Shown: piece by piece, positions 56,040 to 64,000 of the stretch
Layout: the number at the start of each line of letters is the position of its first letter
Numbering within the stretch: the first letter of the stretch is position 1
From: a bacterium
GTDB lineage: Bacteria; Spirochaetota; Leptospiria; Leptospirales; Leptonemataceae
NCBI GenBank assembly: GCA_024742665.1
Contig: JANSYA010000002.1
Location: 558,001 to 622,000 of the forward strand
Reading direction: 5' to 3'
Length of the DNA: 64,000 bases
Notes under the pieces: model-generated
The model's input: the letters and a program-made list of their open reading frames with translations, nothing else
The model's database searches: none
What the model was told of the DNA's origin: nothing
Program-made: the position numbers and the translations under genes

Positions 56040-56109
56040 GCGAAGGTTATCGCCACAAACTAAAAAGAGACAACCTTCGCCCTCAAAGCATACATCGCCC
56101 GCGAAGGCT
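56040..56109 (-). promoter_or_regulatory. Inverted-repeat leader upstream of the small membrane gene
   Basis: GCGAAGGTT (56040-56048) is matched by its exact complement at 56072-56080, and a third copy GCGAAGGCT lies at 56101-56109. The pair lies 23-63 bp upstream of the ATG and could form a stem-loop next to the AGGAGG site or be an operator. No other function can be read in the AT-rich stretch up to 56313. Confidence 0.5.
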
Positions 56110-56313
56110 GTGCCAGAAAAAAATTTCGCAAATTAGCAGAATATTTCCGAATCGGTTTTTTCGCGATGACTGAAGTCAGAAAAAATACATTGAATTATTT
56201 TACAATAAATTCGCCAGCGCGCTTTCTGTATTTTCCAGAGCCGTCAGGACTGAGCGATTTTTTTAGCGACTGCACAGATAAAAAATTTTCACGCGGATTG
56301 CGCTGAAAGATTC

Positions 56314-56841
56314 TCAAGCGATCGGATCGGGACAAACATCTCGCAAACGACAGCTACCGCACGCGTCGCCCAGGAACACACGATCAAAGAGATCCATCAT
56401 ACCATTGATCATGGCCGGGTCGCGCGTATCGACGCCCGCCTCAAAGTTACGTTTATCCTCGTGCCGCGATCCGATTCCCGCGCCGGTTAGATTGGCCGAG
56501 CCGATAAAAGCGCGCTTGCCGTCGATAATGACGCACTTAAAATGAACTCGCGGACACAGCGCGCGCTCGAATCGCTCCGACTCTACGAGCGCCGGATACT
56601 GATCGAAGCTCTTGCGAAAGATCGGGCCGGGTTCTTTCGCATGCAGCAGCCGAATTTCTACGCCGCGTTCTACCAGCTGCGATAGCAGTCCGATAAAGGG
56701 AATCATCGTGCGGCGAACGCCGGTGTGGACCCGTAGATCTTTTAGATCCGCCGTGCCCAGCCACAGAAATTTTCTGCTTTGCGGAATCGCTTCTAATAGA
56801 AAGCGTTCATAGATCTCCCGGTTTGTAATCAGTTCCGTCAT
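56314..56841 (-). CDS. Phospholipase D-like (single HKD) protein with C-terminal Cys cluster
   Basis: 175 residues. One HKD motif, H-x-K-x4-D-x6-GS-x-N (HFKCVIIDGKRAFIGSANL), so an active enzyme would be a dimer. The C-terminus carries CGSCRLRDVCPDP, a possible metal site. It may be a nuclease or phospholipase. Its ATG (56839-56841) overlaps the start codon of the divergent gene at 56840, leaving no intergenic promoter. Confidence 0.85.
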   Translation of the reverse strand: MTELITNREIYERFLLEAIPQSRKFLWLGTADLKDLRVHTGVRRTMIPFIGLLSQLVERGVEIRLLHAKEPGPIFRKSFDQYPALVESERFERALCPRVHFKCVIIDGKRAFIGSANLTGAGIGSRHEDKRNFEAGVDTRDPAMINGMMDLFDRVFLGDACGSCRLRDVCPDPIA

Positions 56842-57697
56842 GACTCTCGATAAATACGCGCGCTTGCTCAGTTTAGACGTGGCCTTCGGCAGCCTCGCCG
56901 GCGGATCCCTGGCCGCTTATCTATGCGGCAACCTCGCCGATATGCCCTGGAGCTGGTGGCTGCTGCTGCCCTTGATCGTCTGGCTGATCTATACAAGCGA
57001 CCACCTGCTCGACGCCCGGCGAATCGGACCTGGAGCCGCTACGCCCCGCCACCAGTTTCATTATCGTCACTTTTACGCGCTGAGCGCACTGGTTCTGTTC
57101 GGAGGCGTGGCGGCCGCCCTCGTGATTTTCCTGTATCTGCCGCGCCCGCTGATCGACGCCGGACTCTGGCTGGGAGCCGCCGCCGCCCTGCATCTGGCCC
57201 TGACCCAGTGGACAGCCTTTCGCCTGTATCCGGCGGAACTTGTCGTTGCGATTTTATATACGGCGGGCGTCTGGTTCGGCCCGTGGCTCACGCCGGCCCG
57301 GATCGATCCGGCCGCCACTGAGGTCGGCCTGCAGTTCGCCGCCGCTCTATTTTTTCTGGCGGCCTTCACAAACCTGCTCGCGTTTTCGCTCTTTGAGCGC
57401 GAAACCGACGCGCGCGAATCGCCGAATACGGTCGTGCTCTTGCTCGGCGAAAGAAAAAGCGAAGTCGCTCTGTATGCGTGTCTGATTGGATCCCTGTTGA
57501 TTTCTGGAATGATGCTGCTGAATCAGCGCGGCGGCGTTTCGTTCTGGATCGTGCTGTCGCTGTTTTGTCTGGCGAATTTGCCGCTCGCCGTTTACGAAGG
57601 CCGGGCTTTTTTCGCGCGCAACGAACGCTACCGGGCCGTATGCGATGCGGCCTTTTTGCTCTGCGCTCTGCCGGCCCTCGTCGAATTCTTTCGTTAA
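56840..57697 (+). CDS. UbiA-like polytopic membrane protein
   Basis: 285 residues with about eight hydrophobic helices. A segment IYTSDHLLDARR resembles the NDxxDxxxD-type motif of UbiA prenyltransferases, but the pattern is weak and the second motif is not clear. I call it UbiA-like, function unknown. The last 4 bp overlap the convergent 57694 gene. Confidence 0.7.
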   Translation: MTLDKYARLLSLDVAFGSLAGGSLAAYLCGNLADMPWSWWLLLPLIVWLIYTSDHLLDARRIGPGAATPRHQFHYRHFYALSALVLFGGVAAALVIFLYLPRPLIDAGLWLGAAAALHLALTQWTAFRLYPAELVVAILYTAGVWFGPWLTPARIDPAATEVGLQFAAALFFLAAFTNLLAFSLFERETDARESPNTVVLLLGERKSEVALYACLIGSLLISGMMLLNQRGGVSFWIVLSLFCLANLPLAVYEGRAFFARNERYRAVCDAAFLLCALPALVEFFR

Positions 57698-59220
57698 TCT
57701 GCAGCGAAGACGATCCGCTCCAGTCCGTAGAGCAGCATATAGTCCAGGCCGTTATAGATCGCTCCGTAGCTTTCACCCCCGCCCCGCTGGCGATCGCGTC
57801 CGCGTAAAAAACGATTGGCGGAGCTCCAGCCCGGATTCGGATTCGGCGCGCCATCGAAAGACGGGCCGTCCGGCGGAGCGCTGTCGATTAAGGGCCGCAG
57901 CTTCGCTCGCAAACGATTTCGCTCCACTCGACTGACAGCAGGCGGATCATGCAATGCAATGTACAGCAGCGGATAGAGGTGCCAGTCTTCGGAGGCGGCC
58001 AGATCCTGCAGATCAATATAGGTATCTTCCCCCCAGGCTTCGCCGACCGCCGCGAGCACCATCGCCAGATGACGGTTGTCCGGATTTTGATAGAGCGGAT
58101 TGCCCGAAAGTCCAGCGCCCGTCCACAAACACGAAGAAGCTTCCGGACGATATTCGCCGTCAGTCAGCTTTTCCGCGGAGCAGGCCGTCGCGTACGAATA
58201 GCCTTCCGCATAGCTGCCGCGACGCACGGGACGTTCGCACACGGGATTGATCATCTCCCATTCGTTGCGCGCCAAATAAGCGATCAGTCGGCGCGCCTGA
58301 CTGCGAGCGCGCTCGTTCAAGTCGACGCCGCGCACGATCGTGCCCGGCGGCACGAAACGTTTTACCAGCGCGAGTCCCATCAGCAAATGATACACTTGAT
58401 CCTGGGAGGCTTCCCCGTTGAAGCACTCCGGGCACTCGTCCAGACAATCGCGGATTCCGTTTGTCTTTGCGTTTGCATTCGCGTTGGATTCGGGTCGGCG
58501 AACGCGGCAGTCGGCCTGTTCGAGCGAAGCATAGTCCGACTCGATCCAGAGGCGATTCATGCGCGCGCGCATTTCAGGCGAATCAGATACGTCGTCGCGA
58601 ATAAAAAAACCCGGCACGTCCGCGGCCTGGCCCGCACAGACTTTCGCGAAGCTCGGCTCCGCAATCCGGTCCAGGCGATCGAAAGCGGCCAGCGCAAAAT
58701 AGAGTTCGCGTAAATGCGCCGGTTCCGATCCGAATGACTGTTCGGGAATGCGCGCTTCTAATTTAACCCGGTCGGGGTTTCGCCGCGCGGCGTTTCGCAA
58801 CTCAGCCCCTTCAGGCCCGGCCGACTCCAGCATTGCGGTTTCCAGAGCGAGCACTCCAATGTACCAGGCGAGCTGCAGCGTCGCGTCGGCGAATCGAATA
58901 ACGTTCACGCGCTTGCCGCGAATAATAATCGTATCAGCCGGGAGATGTTTTCCCGGGCCTTCGCCGGGATCCATAAACTCCGTCGCCAGACGCAGCCGAT
59001 AGCGCCAGTAGCGATCGTGATTCGCGCGATCCAGCGTCGCCCGATTCTGCCGGACGCCGGACGAGTATTCGCCGAGCACGTCCTTCGAAAAAGAGGAATA
59101 GGCGCCGCAGCCGGTAATTAAGGTTCCGCAAACGAAAGCTAAAGTACAGGCATATGCACAGGCGCGAGCGTAAGCCAGGCCGCCGACGGTATCTATCTTA
59201 ACCGGCCGCAAGCGTCGCAT
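57694..59220 (-). CDS. Hypothetical lipoprotein
   Basis: 508 residues. The N-terminus has a long basic then hydrophobic signal with lipobox LITGCGAY (Cys about residue 38). The body is rich in Arg/Asp and has 10 or more Cys residues in pairs (CLDECPECF). An Asn-Ala tract ([11 protein letters not shown]) is encoded by a degenerate hexamer repeat. The C-terminus has [17 protein letters not shown] do not recognise the family. The start overlaps the aldo/keto reductase end by 23 bp. Confidence 0.72.
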   Translation of the reverse strand: MRRLRPVKIDTVGGLAYARACAYACTLAFVCGTLITGCGAYSSFSKDVLGEYSSGVRQNRATLDRANHDRYWRYRLRLATEFMDPGEGPGKHLPADTIIIRGKRVNVIRFADATLQLAWYIGVLALETAMLESAGPEGAELRNAARRNPDRVKLEARIPEQSFGSEPAHLRELYFALAAFDRLDRIAEPSFAKVCAGQAADVPGFFIRDDVSDSPEMRARMNRLWIESDYASLEQADCRVRRPESNANANAKTNGIRDCLDECPECFNGEASQDQVYHLLMGLALVKRFVPPGTIVRGVDLNERARSQARRLIAYLARNEWEMINPVCERPVRRGSYAEGYSYATACSAEKLTDGEYRPEASSCLWTGAGLSGNPLYQNPDNRHLAMVLAAVGEAWGEDTYIDLQDLAASEDWHLYPLLYIALHDPPAVSRVERNRLRAKLRPLIDSAPPDGPSFDGAPNPNPGWSSANRFLRGRDRQRGGGESYGAIYNGLDYMLLYGLERIVFAAD

Positions 59221-60181
59221 CGATTTTCTTCAGCACGCCTTCGTCGAGACGGTCTACGATTTCGAGAGCCTTTAGATTTTCGCGGACCTGTTCTACGCGC
59301 GACGCGCCCAGGATCACCGTGCTCACATTGGGATTCTTCAAGCACCAGGCGATGGCCATGCCGGCCATCGACACTCCCAGCCCGTCCGCGATCTTCGTCA
59401 GCTCCCGCGTAATTCCGATGCGCTTCTGGCCGAGTTCGCTTTCGAAAATTTCGCGCAGCCAGGCGAAGTTCGGCAGGGTAATTCGCGCGCCTGCGGGAAC
59501 GCCGTCGTTGTACTTGCCGGTCAGCATGCCCGACGCAAGCGGCGACCAAATCGTCGTGCCCAGTCCGATCCGGTCCGGATTATAGAGCTGCGCGTATTCT
59601 TCTTCTACGCGTTCGCGTTGAAAGAGATTGTACTGCGGCTGCTCCATGGTCGGGGGCGTCAGTCGCAGCTCTCGCGCGATGAGATAGGCCTGCTCGATGT
59701 CAGCCGCCGGCCATTCCGAGGTTCCCCAGTATAAAATCTTACCCTGGCGAATCAAATCGTCCATGGCGCGCACGGTTTCTTCGATCGGCGTTTCCGGGTC
59801 GGGGCGATGGCAGAAGTACAGGTCCAGATACTCCAGCTGCAAACGCTGGAGCGCCTGTTCGCACGCTTCGACGACGTGCTTGCGCGAAAGACCGCGCTGG
59901 GTCGGCGCGGGATCATCGACGGCGCCGAAAAAAACTTTGCTCGATACGATGTACGAATCGCGACGCCAGCCGCCCTGCTTCAAGACCGCGCCCATGATCT
60001 CCTCCGAGCGGCCGTTCGCGTAGGCTTCCGCGTTATCGAAAAAATTCACCCCGGCGTCGTAGGCCGCGTGCATGCAGTCCCGGGCCGCATCGGTTCCCAG
60101 CTGATTGTGAAAGCTAACCCAGGATCCAAAGGAAAGCTCGCTCACTTTTAGTCCAGACATTCCAAGACGACGATATTGCAT
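59198..60181 (-). CDS. Aldo/keto reductase (Kv-beta-like)
   Basis: 327 residues of the TIM-barrel aldo/keto reductase fold. The catalytic tetrad is visible: Asp in FFDNAEAY, Tyr of the same motif, Lys in VSSKVFF and His in YFCHRPDP. Sequence ([32 protein letters not shown]) is closest to the potassium channel beta-subunit group and YghZ-like enzymes. It reduces aldehydes with NADPH in the cytoplasm. It is divergent from the methyltransferase gene. Confidence 0.94.
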   Translation of the reverse strand: MQYRRLGMSGLKVSELSFGSWVSFHNQLGTDAARDCMHAAYDAGVNFFDNAEAYANGRSEEIMGAVLKQGGWRRDSYIVSSKVFFGAVDDPAPTQRGLSRKHVVEACEQALQRLQLEYLDLYFCHRPDPETPIEETVRAMDDLIRQGKILYWGTSEWPAADIEQAYLIARELRLTPPTMEQPQYNLFQRERVEEEYAQLYNPDRIGLGTTIWSPLASGMLTGKYNDGVPAGARITLPNFAWLREIFESELGQKRIGITRELTKIADGLGVSMAGMAIAWCLKNPNVSTVILGASRVEQVRENLKALEIVDRLDEGVLKKIDATLAAG

Positions 60182-60268
60182 GAGCGATATTCAGTCGCGA
60201 CGCATTCGCACCGGTCAATCACTTCTGAACGCGTTGACCGGCGACCTGCTTGAAATACGACTGCTCCA

Positions 60269-60976
60269 GTGACGGTCGCCGAACCCAAAGACACGCGAGT
60301 GAGTCGCGGCTTCGACCGTCTCGCGCCGGTTTACGATCTGCTGGCGGCGGTCGGATCCGGAAACCAAATCGCACGCGCGCGCCGCTCGCTCCTGAACGAG
60401 ATTCCACCCGGCAAACGCGCGCTGGTGCTGGGCGACGGCACCGGACAATTCCTGTGCGAACTGATGGCCACCGGACGCGTCAAGCAGGCCGTCTGCATCG
60501 ACGCGAGCCCGGCTATGATCGACCGGGCCTCGCGGCGCTGGCAGCGGCAATGTCGCCGCAGCGGCGCCGACCCCGGGAGCGTGGAATTTCGCGTGGGCGC
60601 GCTCCCCCTCGACGACGGCCCCGGAGGTCCGTACGATCTGGTCTGCACGAATTTCTTTCTCGATCTGTTTACGAACGAAGAAATGGAACCGGTGTTCCGC
60701 CAGATCGACGCGGCCCTGGCACCCGACGGCAACTGGTACTATACGGACTTTCGCTATCCGGATCGCGCGACGCATCCCCTGAGATATCTGAGCGCACGCG
60801 TTCTGGTACGGTGCCTGTACGTATTCTTCGGCCTGGTCGCCGGACTGCGGGCGCGGGCCCTGACAGATGTTAAAAAAACTTTCGAGTCCAACGAATACCA
60901 GCTCGTCGCGCGGACGATCGTCGCGTTCGGCGCGCTTGAGTGCGCAATATTTAAGAAAGCGCGGCACACATTTTGA
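60269..60976 (+). CDS. SAM-dependent class I methyltransferase
   Basis: 235 residues from GTG 60269. The SAM-binding motif I is seen in ALVLGDGTGQFL, then acidic motif (CIDASPAMIDRA) and a motif-IV-like YDLVCTNFFLDLF. The FDRLAPVYDLLAAV N-terminus resembles ubiquinone/menaquinone-type methyltransferases. No substrate can be assigned. The STAS gene follows 48 bp downstream. Confidence 0.88.
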   Translation: MTVAEPKDTRVSRGFDRLAPVYDLLAAVGSGNQIARARRSLLNEIPPGKRALVLGDGTGQFLCELMATGRVKQAVCIDASPAMIDRASRRWQRQCRRSGADPGSVEFRVGALPLDDGPGGPYDLVCTNFFLDLFTNEEMEPVFRQIDAALAPDGNWYYTDFRYPDRATHPLRYLSARVLVRCLYVFFGLVAGLRARALTDVKKTFESNEYQLVARTIVAFGALECAIFKKARHTF

Positions 60977-61024
60977 TTGCGAAACGCGAGAGTTCATGAA
61001 ACACAGGTCTTTCCCTCTTCGTTT

Positions 61025-61426
61025 ATGAAACTGGAAATCGACCGGCAGCCGAATTACGCAATACTGCGAATTCGCGAACCATATTTGAATTTTACGGTCG
61101 GCCCGGAACTTCGTTCAGTCATTCAACAAATCACCGGCGAAGGCCTGACGAATCTGATTCTTGATATGCGGGAAGTCAGCTCCGCAGATAGTTCCGGTCT
61201 GAGCGCCTTCGTTGCGGCAAACCGAATCTGCCGCGATCAGGGCGGCGCTCTGGTGCTGGTGGGAATCAACACTCAGATCGAAAAGATCATCAGCCTCGCG
61301 CGCCTGGAAGACGTGCTGCAAACCGCTTCCAACCTGGACGACGCTCTGAGCGATCTGGAGCGCCAGAGCGAGGAGCAGCCGAATCCCGCCGCGACAGAGC
61401 GAGCAGAGCGTTTTCAATTTCCCTGA
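61025..61426 (+). CDS. STAS-domain anti-sigma-factor antagonist
   Basis: 133 residues from ATG 61025. The STAS fold is clear, with the Ser phosphorylation site in VSSADSSGLSAFVAAN. Such proteins are phosphorylated by a kinase and dephosphorylated by SpoIIE-type phosphatases; a phosphatase of that kind is encoded at 19882-23175. The link is an inference. A frame upstream (60977) has no better start. Confidence 0.9.
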   Translation: MKLEIDRQPNYAILRIREPYLNFTVGPELRSVIQQITGEGLTNLILDMREVSSADSSGLSAFVAANRICRDQGGALVLVGINTQIEKIISLARLEDVLQTASNLDDALSDLERQSEEQPNPAATERAERFQFP

Positions 61427-61466
61427 GCCTTAGTTCCGGCGACGGCTTTACGAACCGGCGGCGAAA

Positions 61467-62858
61467 TCAATTCGCGTGCGGCCGGAACGCCGTCGCTTCC
61501 AAGTAGGCCGGCCGCCCGCCGATTAACAACCCCGATCCCATCAACGATTTCGCGGGATGAACGAAGCGCAGCATATGAATATCCGGCGGCGCCTTTTCGC
61601 CGGGACGCACGCGGCTCGCTCCCGGGGGCGCGGCCTGTTTGCGCAGCTCGACGCGGCACTCGCGCAGATAACCCGCCATCTCGGGCCAGTCCTGAATCGC
61701 CGCCTCGTGGGCGAAGCTGAGAGGCTCCGGCGGCGGCGGAGACTCCATGGGCGGTCGAAAGCTGTTCTCTAAATCCGCATCGGTATATTCGAAGAGCACC
61801 GGCTTGCGGCGCAAATCGCGCAGCGGGCTCCCGTCGGGCAGACAGCGAATCGCCAGGCGCTTCGACTCATCAAAGATCCGATAGTATTCGCGAGCGCCCC
61901 GGCCGTTTGCGAGCAGATTGCCGCGCCAGGCGCTGTCGGACTGGAGCGCAAAGATCGCGTCGGCCGAAAATTCCGCGTTGGGATATAGCGCGCAGCCGGC
62001 GATCCCGCTCGCGCTGTCCGCATGGAACAATCCCCAGGGACCCGCTTCGCCGTCGCTGCGACTGGTGGAATCATCCGGTAAGATTTCGTCGGCGAAGCGG
62101 CGCGGCACATTTCGCGTGAAGCGCATGAGATCCATCGTGGGGTTGACTTCGCCCGCGAGAGTCAAGCCCGCGAGTACGGTTTCCCAGGCGTAGACCTGCA
62201 GCTCCTGGTGCTGGGCGTGAACCGTGGAGTGTTCGGAGTAGCGTCCGGCGGCGGCTTCGAGCACGCGCAATAGAAACAGCGACGGGACGCGACCGACTGA
62301 ACGAAAGTGCGCCTGCGTCTCGTCCCAGCGTCCCGCTTCGACGCAGAAGACACCCAGAGTGCGCTCGGCCCCGGCGGGAAGTACGGCGGGTTCCAGCAGC
62401 ATACGATTTTGCGCGCCGCCGAGAAAAGCCGAACCGGCCGGCAAAAGCACGGGATCCTGCCCCGCGTTCTTAACTTTCACCTGTGGAATCTTAAAATCGT
62501 TTTCGCGCACGAGCAGCTTCTGCGCCGGCTTTAACTCCGCCCAGCCCTGAACTTCGCCTGCGGATTGCGCGTCCTTCGCATCGCCGAGTTCATTCAAGAT
62601 CGGTCGAGATTCCGGCGCGGTTTGAAATTCGGCGACGGCTTCGCCGTCTGGAGACATCCGGGCGATGAGTTCCGGCCGGGGAGGCCGCGCCGCGATACGC
62701 TCCAGCTGCGCGCCCGCCAGTCGATCGAGAGTAATATCGGAATTCGCCGCGCGCATCTGATCGCCGGCTCGCACGCGACGCAGCAGATCGCTGTCGTCCG
62801 GCACGACTGTGCGCCAATAAACCAGCGGCAATCGATCGCCGCCCCACTTAGCAGGCAT
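61467..62858 (-). CDS. DUF6569-like protein of unknown function
   Basis: 463 residues from ATG 62858; the frame is open upstream to 62981. The segment KVKNAGQDPVLLPAGSAFLG, followed by QNRMLL and VFCVEAGRWDE, is typical of DUF6569 (ARPP-1). No enzyme activity is known to me. There is no signal peptide. It is divergent from polB with 134 bp between the starts. Confidence 0.7.
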   Translation of the reverse strand: MPAKWGGDRLPLVYWRTVVPDDSDLLRRVRAGDQMRAANSDITLDRLAGAQLERIAARPPRPELIARMSPDGEAVAEFQTAPESRPILNELGDAKDAQSAGEVQGWAELKPAQKLLVRENDFKIPQVKVKNAGQDPVLLPAGSAFLGGAQNRMLLEPAVLPAGAERTLGVFCVEAGRWDETQAHFRSVGRVPSLFLLRVLEAAAGRYSEHSTVHAQHQELQVYAWETVLAGLTLAGEVNPTMDLMRFTRNVPRRFADEILPDDSTSRSDGEAGPWGLFHADSASGIAGCALYPNAEFSADAIFALQSDSAWRGNLLANGRGAREYYRIFDESKRLAIRCLPDGSPLRDLRRKPVLFEYTDADLENSFRPPMESPPPPEPLSFAHEAAIQDWPEMAGYLRECRVELRKQAAPPGASRVRPGEKAPPDIHMLRFVHPAKSLMGSGLLIGGRPAYLEATAFRPHAN

Positions 62859-62992
62859 AACAATTCGTATCGCGCTCCGGGTCGCTGTCAATGATTTCCA
62901 GCGAGCGGCGGAATCTGTGCGGACGCGCATTCCCGCGGACCTGCCAACAAAAGCGCTTGCTGACTCCTCCCGGGCCGACACATTGCACCGGC

Positions 62993-64000
62993 ATGGCCGC
63001 GAAGCAAAATTCTATGGAGCCGGCAACGGAAAGCATTCAAAGCGGCGGCGAAACTTCGGGCGATTCCGGAAATGACAGCCTGCGCGTCTTTCTCGTAACG
63101 GACTCCTGGGAGGAGCGCGACGGACGCCAGATCTTGCGTTTTCACGGGCGCAGCGACCCCGCTTCCGGCAACCGGCCCGTTGAGATTTTGATCGATCACT
63201 TTCGGCCGGTCTTTTTCATTGAACGGTCCGCGCAGCTACCCGGGGAAGGTTTACCGCCGCACGAACGCGCGCCGGTCGAACTCAAAAACTTTTTTAACGC
63301 GCCGGTCGACGCCCTCTACTTTCGCAACGAACACGATCTGAGGCGCGCCCGCGAACGTTTACCGGAAATCGGCATTCGGACTTTCGAATCGGACGTACAT
63401 CCCTGCGAGCGATTTCGCATGGAACGCTTTTTGTCCGGCTCCATTCAGGTGACTCCGCGCGAAAACGTCATCGCCGCTTCGCAGCCCCTGCGTCTGCTCA
63501 ATCCCCGCGTGCGTCCCGCCTCTGGAGACGAAGACGACGTCGAACTGGTCGTCTCATCGATCGATATTGAAACCGGTGTGGCGAGCGGCCAGCTCTACAG
63601 CATCGCGGTGCATACTTACGGCGGCGGACGCGCACCCGATCGCCGCGTATATATGCTCGCGGGAAACGAATCCCGGGGGCCGACCGCGGGAACGACAGGG
63701 GCTCCGGCAGTCGCAGAGATTATGCGCAGCGAAGCCGGTGAAGAATTTCAGTATATTCTTTGCGCGTCCGAACGCGAACTGCTGGAAGCTTTCTGTTCGG
63801 CGATCGCCAGCGAGCTGGATCCAGACATCTTCATCGGCTGGAATGTAATCGGTTTCGATTTGAAATTTCTCGTCGCGAAAGCTGCGGCTCTCGGCCTGCC
63901 CCTGCGACTGGGACGTAACGGTCGCCTGGCAAAAGTACGCGAACGCGCGGGCGGCGCCGGAGATTTCGCCAGCGTGCCGGGACGCGCCGTGCTCGACGGG
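62993..64000 (+). CDS. polB: Family B DNA polymerase (Pol II type), 3' end beyond window
   Basis: The frame is open from 62993 to the window end (336 residues visible); the rest, including the polymerase domain, lies outside. After an N-terminal domain (VFLVTDSWEERDG, then ERFRMERFLSG, matching the E. coli Pol II pattern ERYLMERF) comes the 3'-5' exonuclease domain with Exo I SSIDIETG (D191, E193) and Exo II DIFIGWNVIGFDLKFL near residue 285. Family-B DNA polymerase II acts in DNA repair and translesion synthesis. The start could instead be the ATG at 63014. Confidence 0.92.
   Translation, partial: MAAKQNSMEPATESIQSGGETSGDSGNDSLRVFLVTDSWEERDGRQILRFHGRSDPASGNRPVEILIDHFRPVFFIERSAQLPGEGLPPHERAPVELKNFFNAPVDALYFRNEHDLRRARERLPEIGIRTFESDVHPCERFRMERFLSGSIQVTPRENVIAASQPLRLLNPRVRPASGDEDDVELVVSSIDIETGVASGQLYSIAVHTYGGGRAPDRRVYMLAGNESRGPTAGTTGAPAVAEIMRSEAGEEFQYILCASERELLEAFCSAIASELDPDIFIGWNVIGFDLKFLVAKAAALGLPLRLGRNGRLAKVRERAGGAGDFASVPGRAVLDG

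Overview
This 64 kb window is a gene-dense stretch of a GC-rich (about 60% by eye) Gram-negative bacterial chromosome. Several genes point to the Spirochaetota, most likely a relative of the Leptospirales. They are an eight-helix membrane protein with HAMP, SpoIIE phosphatase and TPR domains, a YaaR/DUF327 protein, MORN-repeat and OmpA-like lipoproteins, lpxC (so LPS is present), and an arginyl-tRNA synthetase without the canonical HxGH motif. This placement is inference; no rRNA or other phylogenetic marker is present. I found no rRNA, tRNA, CRISPR array, intact insertion sequence or prophage.

Layout. 1-705 is the 3' end of an MscS channel gene. 754-25933 is almost entirely minus-strand. It starts with two adjacent enzymes that each carry an N-terminal Rieske domain (a TPP enzyme and a glutamate-synthase-like FMN enzyme). 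Next come a DUF5996-like protein, a His-box desaturase, a translationally coupled set of glutaminyl cyclase, ECF sigma factor and zinc anti-sigma factor, argS, a sterol-desaturase-family protein, recO, a MORN lipoprotein, an NtrC/NtrB-type two-component pair behind a secreted VWA protein, adenosine deaminase, the giant SpoIIE phosphatase, lpxC, a double-CDGSH protein and rluD. 26194-28820 (plus) holds an OmpA-like lipoprotein with a strong terminator, aroD and an omega-3-type desaturase. 28892-40544 holds a GMC oxidoreductase, yaaR, an ankyrin protein, egtD, and a TRAP transporter whose permeases and binding protein are separated by patatin, M23 peptidase and membrane-protein genes. 40631-47490 holds tatD, serS, a TetR-type regulator divergent from a membrane protein, and a chemotaxis receptor. 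47669-51434 holds glutathione peroxidase, a DUF455/ATP-grasp fusion and a YhhN protein. 51608-54378 holds a universal stress protein, gapA and pgk, ending at a terminator.

54571-56313 is the most accessory-looking part: a broken DUF6161-like gene, a bidirectional terminator, an array of small palindromic repeats, and an AT-rich intergenic stretch with a hairpin leader ahead of a small membrane protein. The rest holds a PLD-like protein, UbiA-like and other hypothetical proteins, an aldo/keto reductase, a methyltransferase, a STAS protein, a DUF6569-like protein, and the 5' part of a family-B DNA polymerase (polB) cut by the window end.

Recurring themes are stop/start overlaps of 4 bp (ATGA, GTGA, TTGA), which suggest widespread translational coupling, and in-frame hexanucleotide microsatellites that encode dipeptide linkers. 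The strongest candidates for undescribed biology are the Rieske-TPP / Rieske-GltS pair and the DUF455/ATP-grasp fusion with its repeat-encoded linker.
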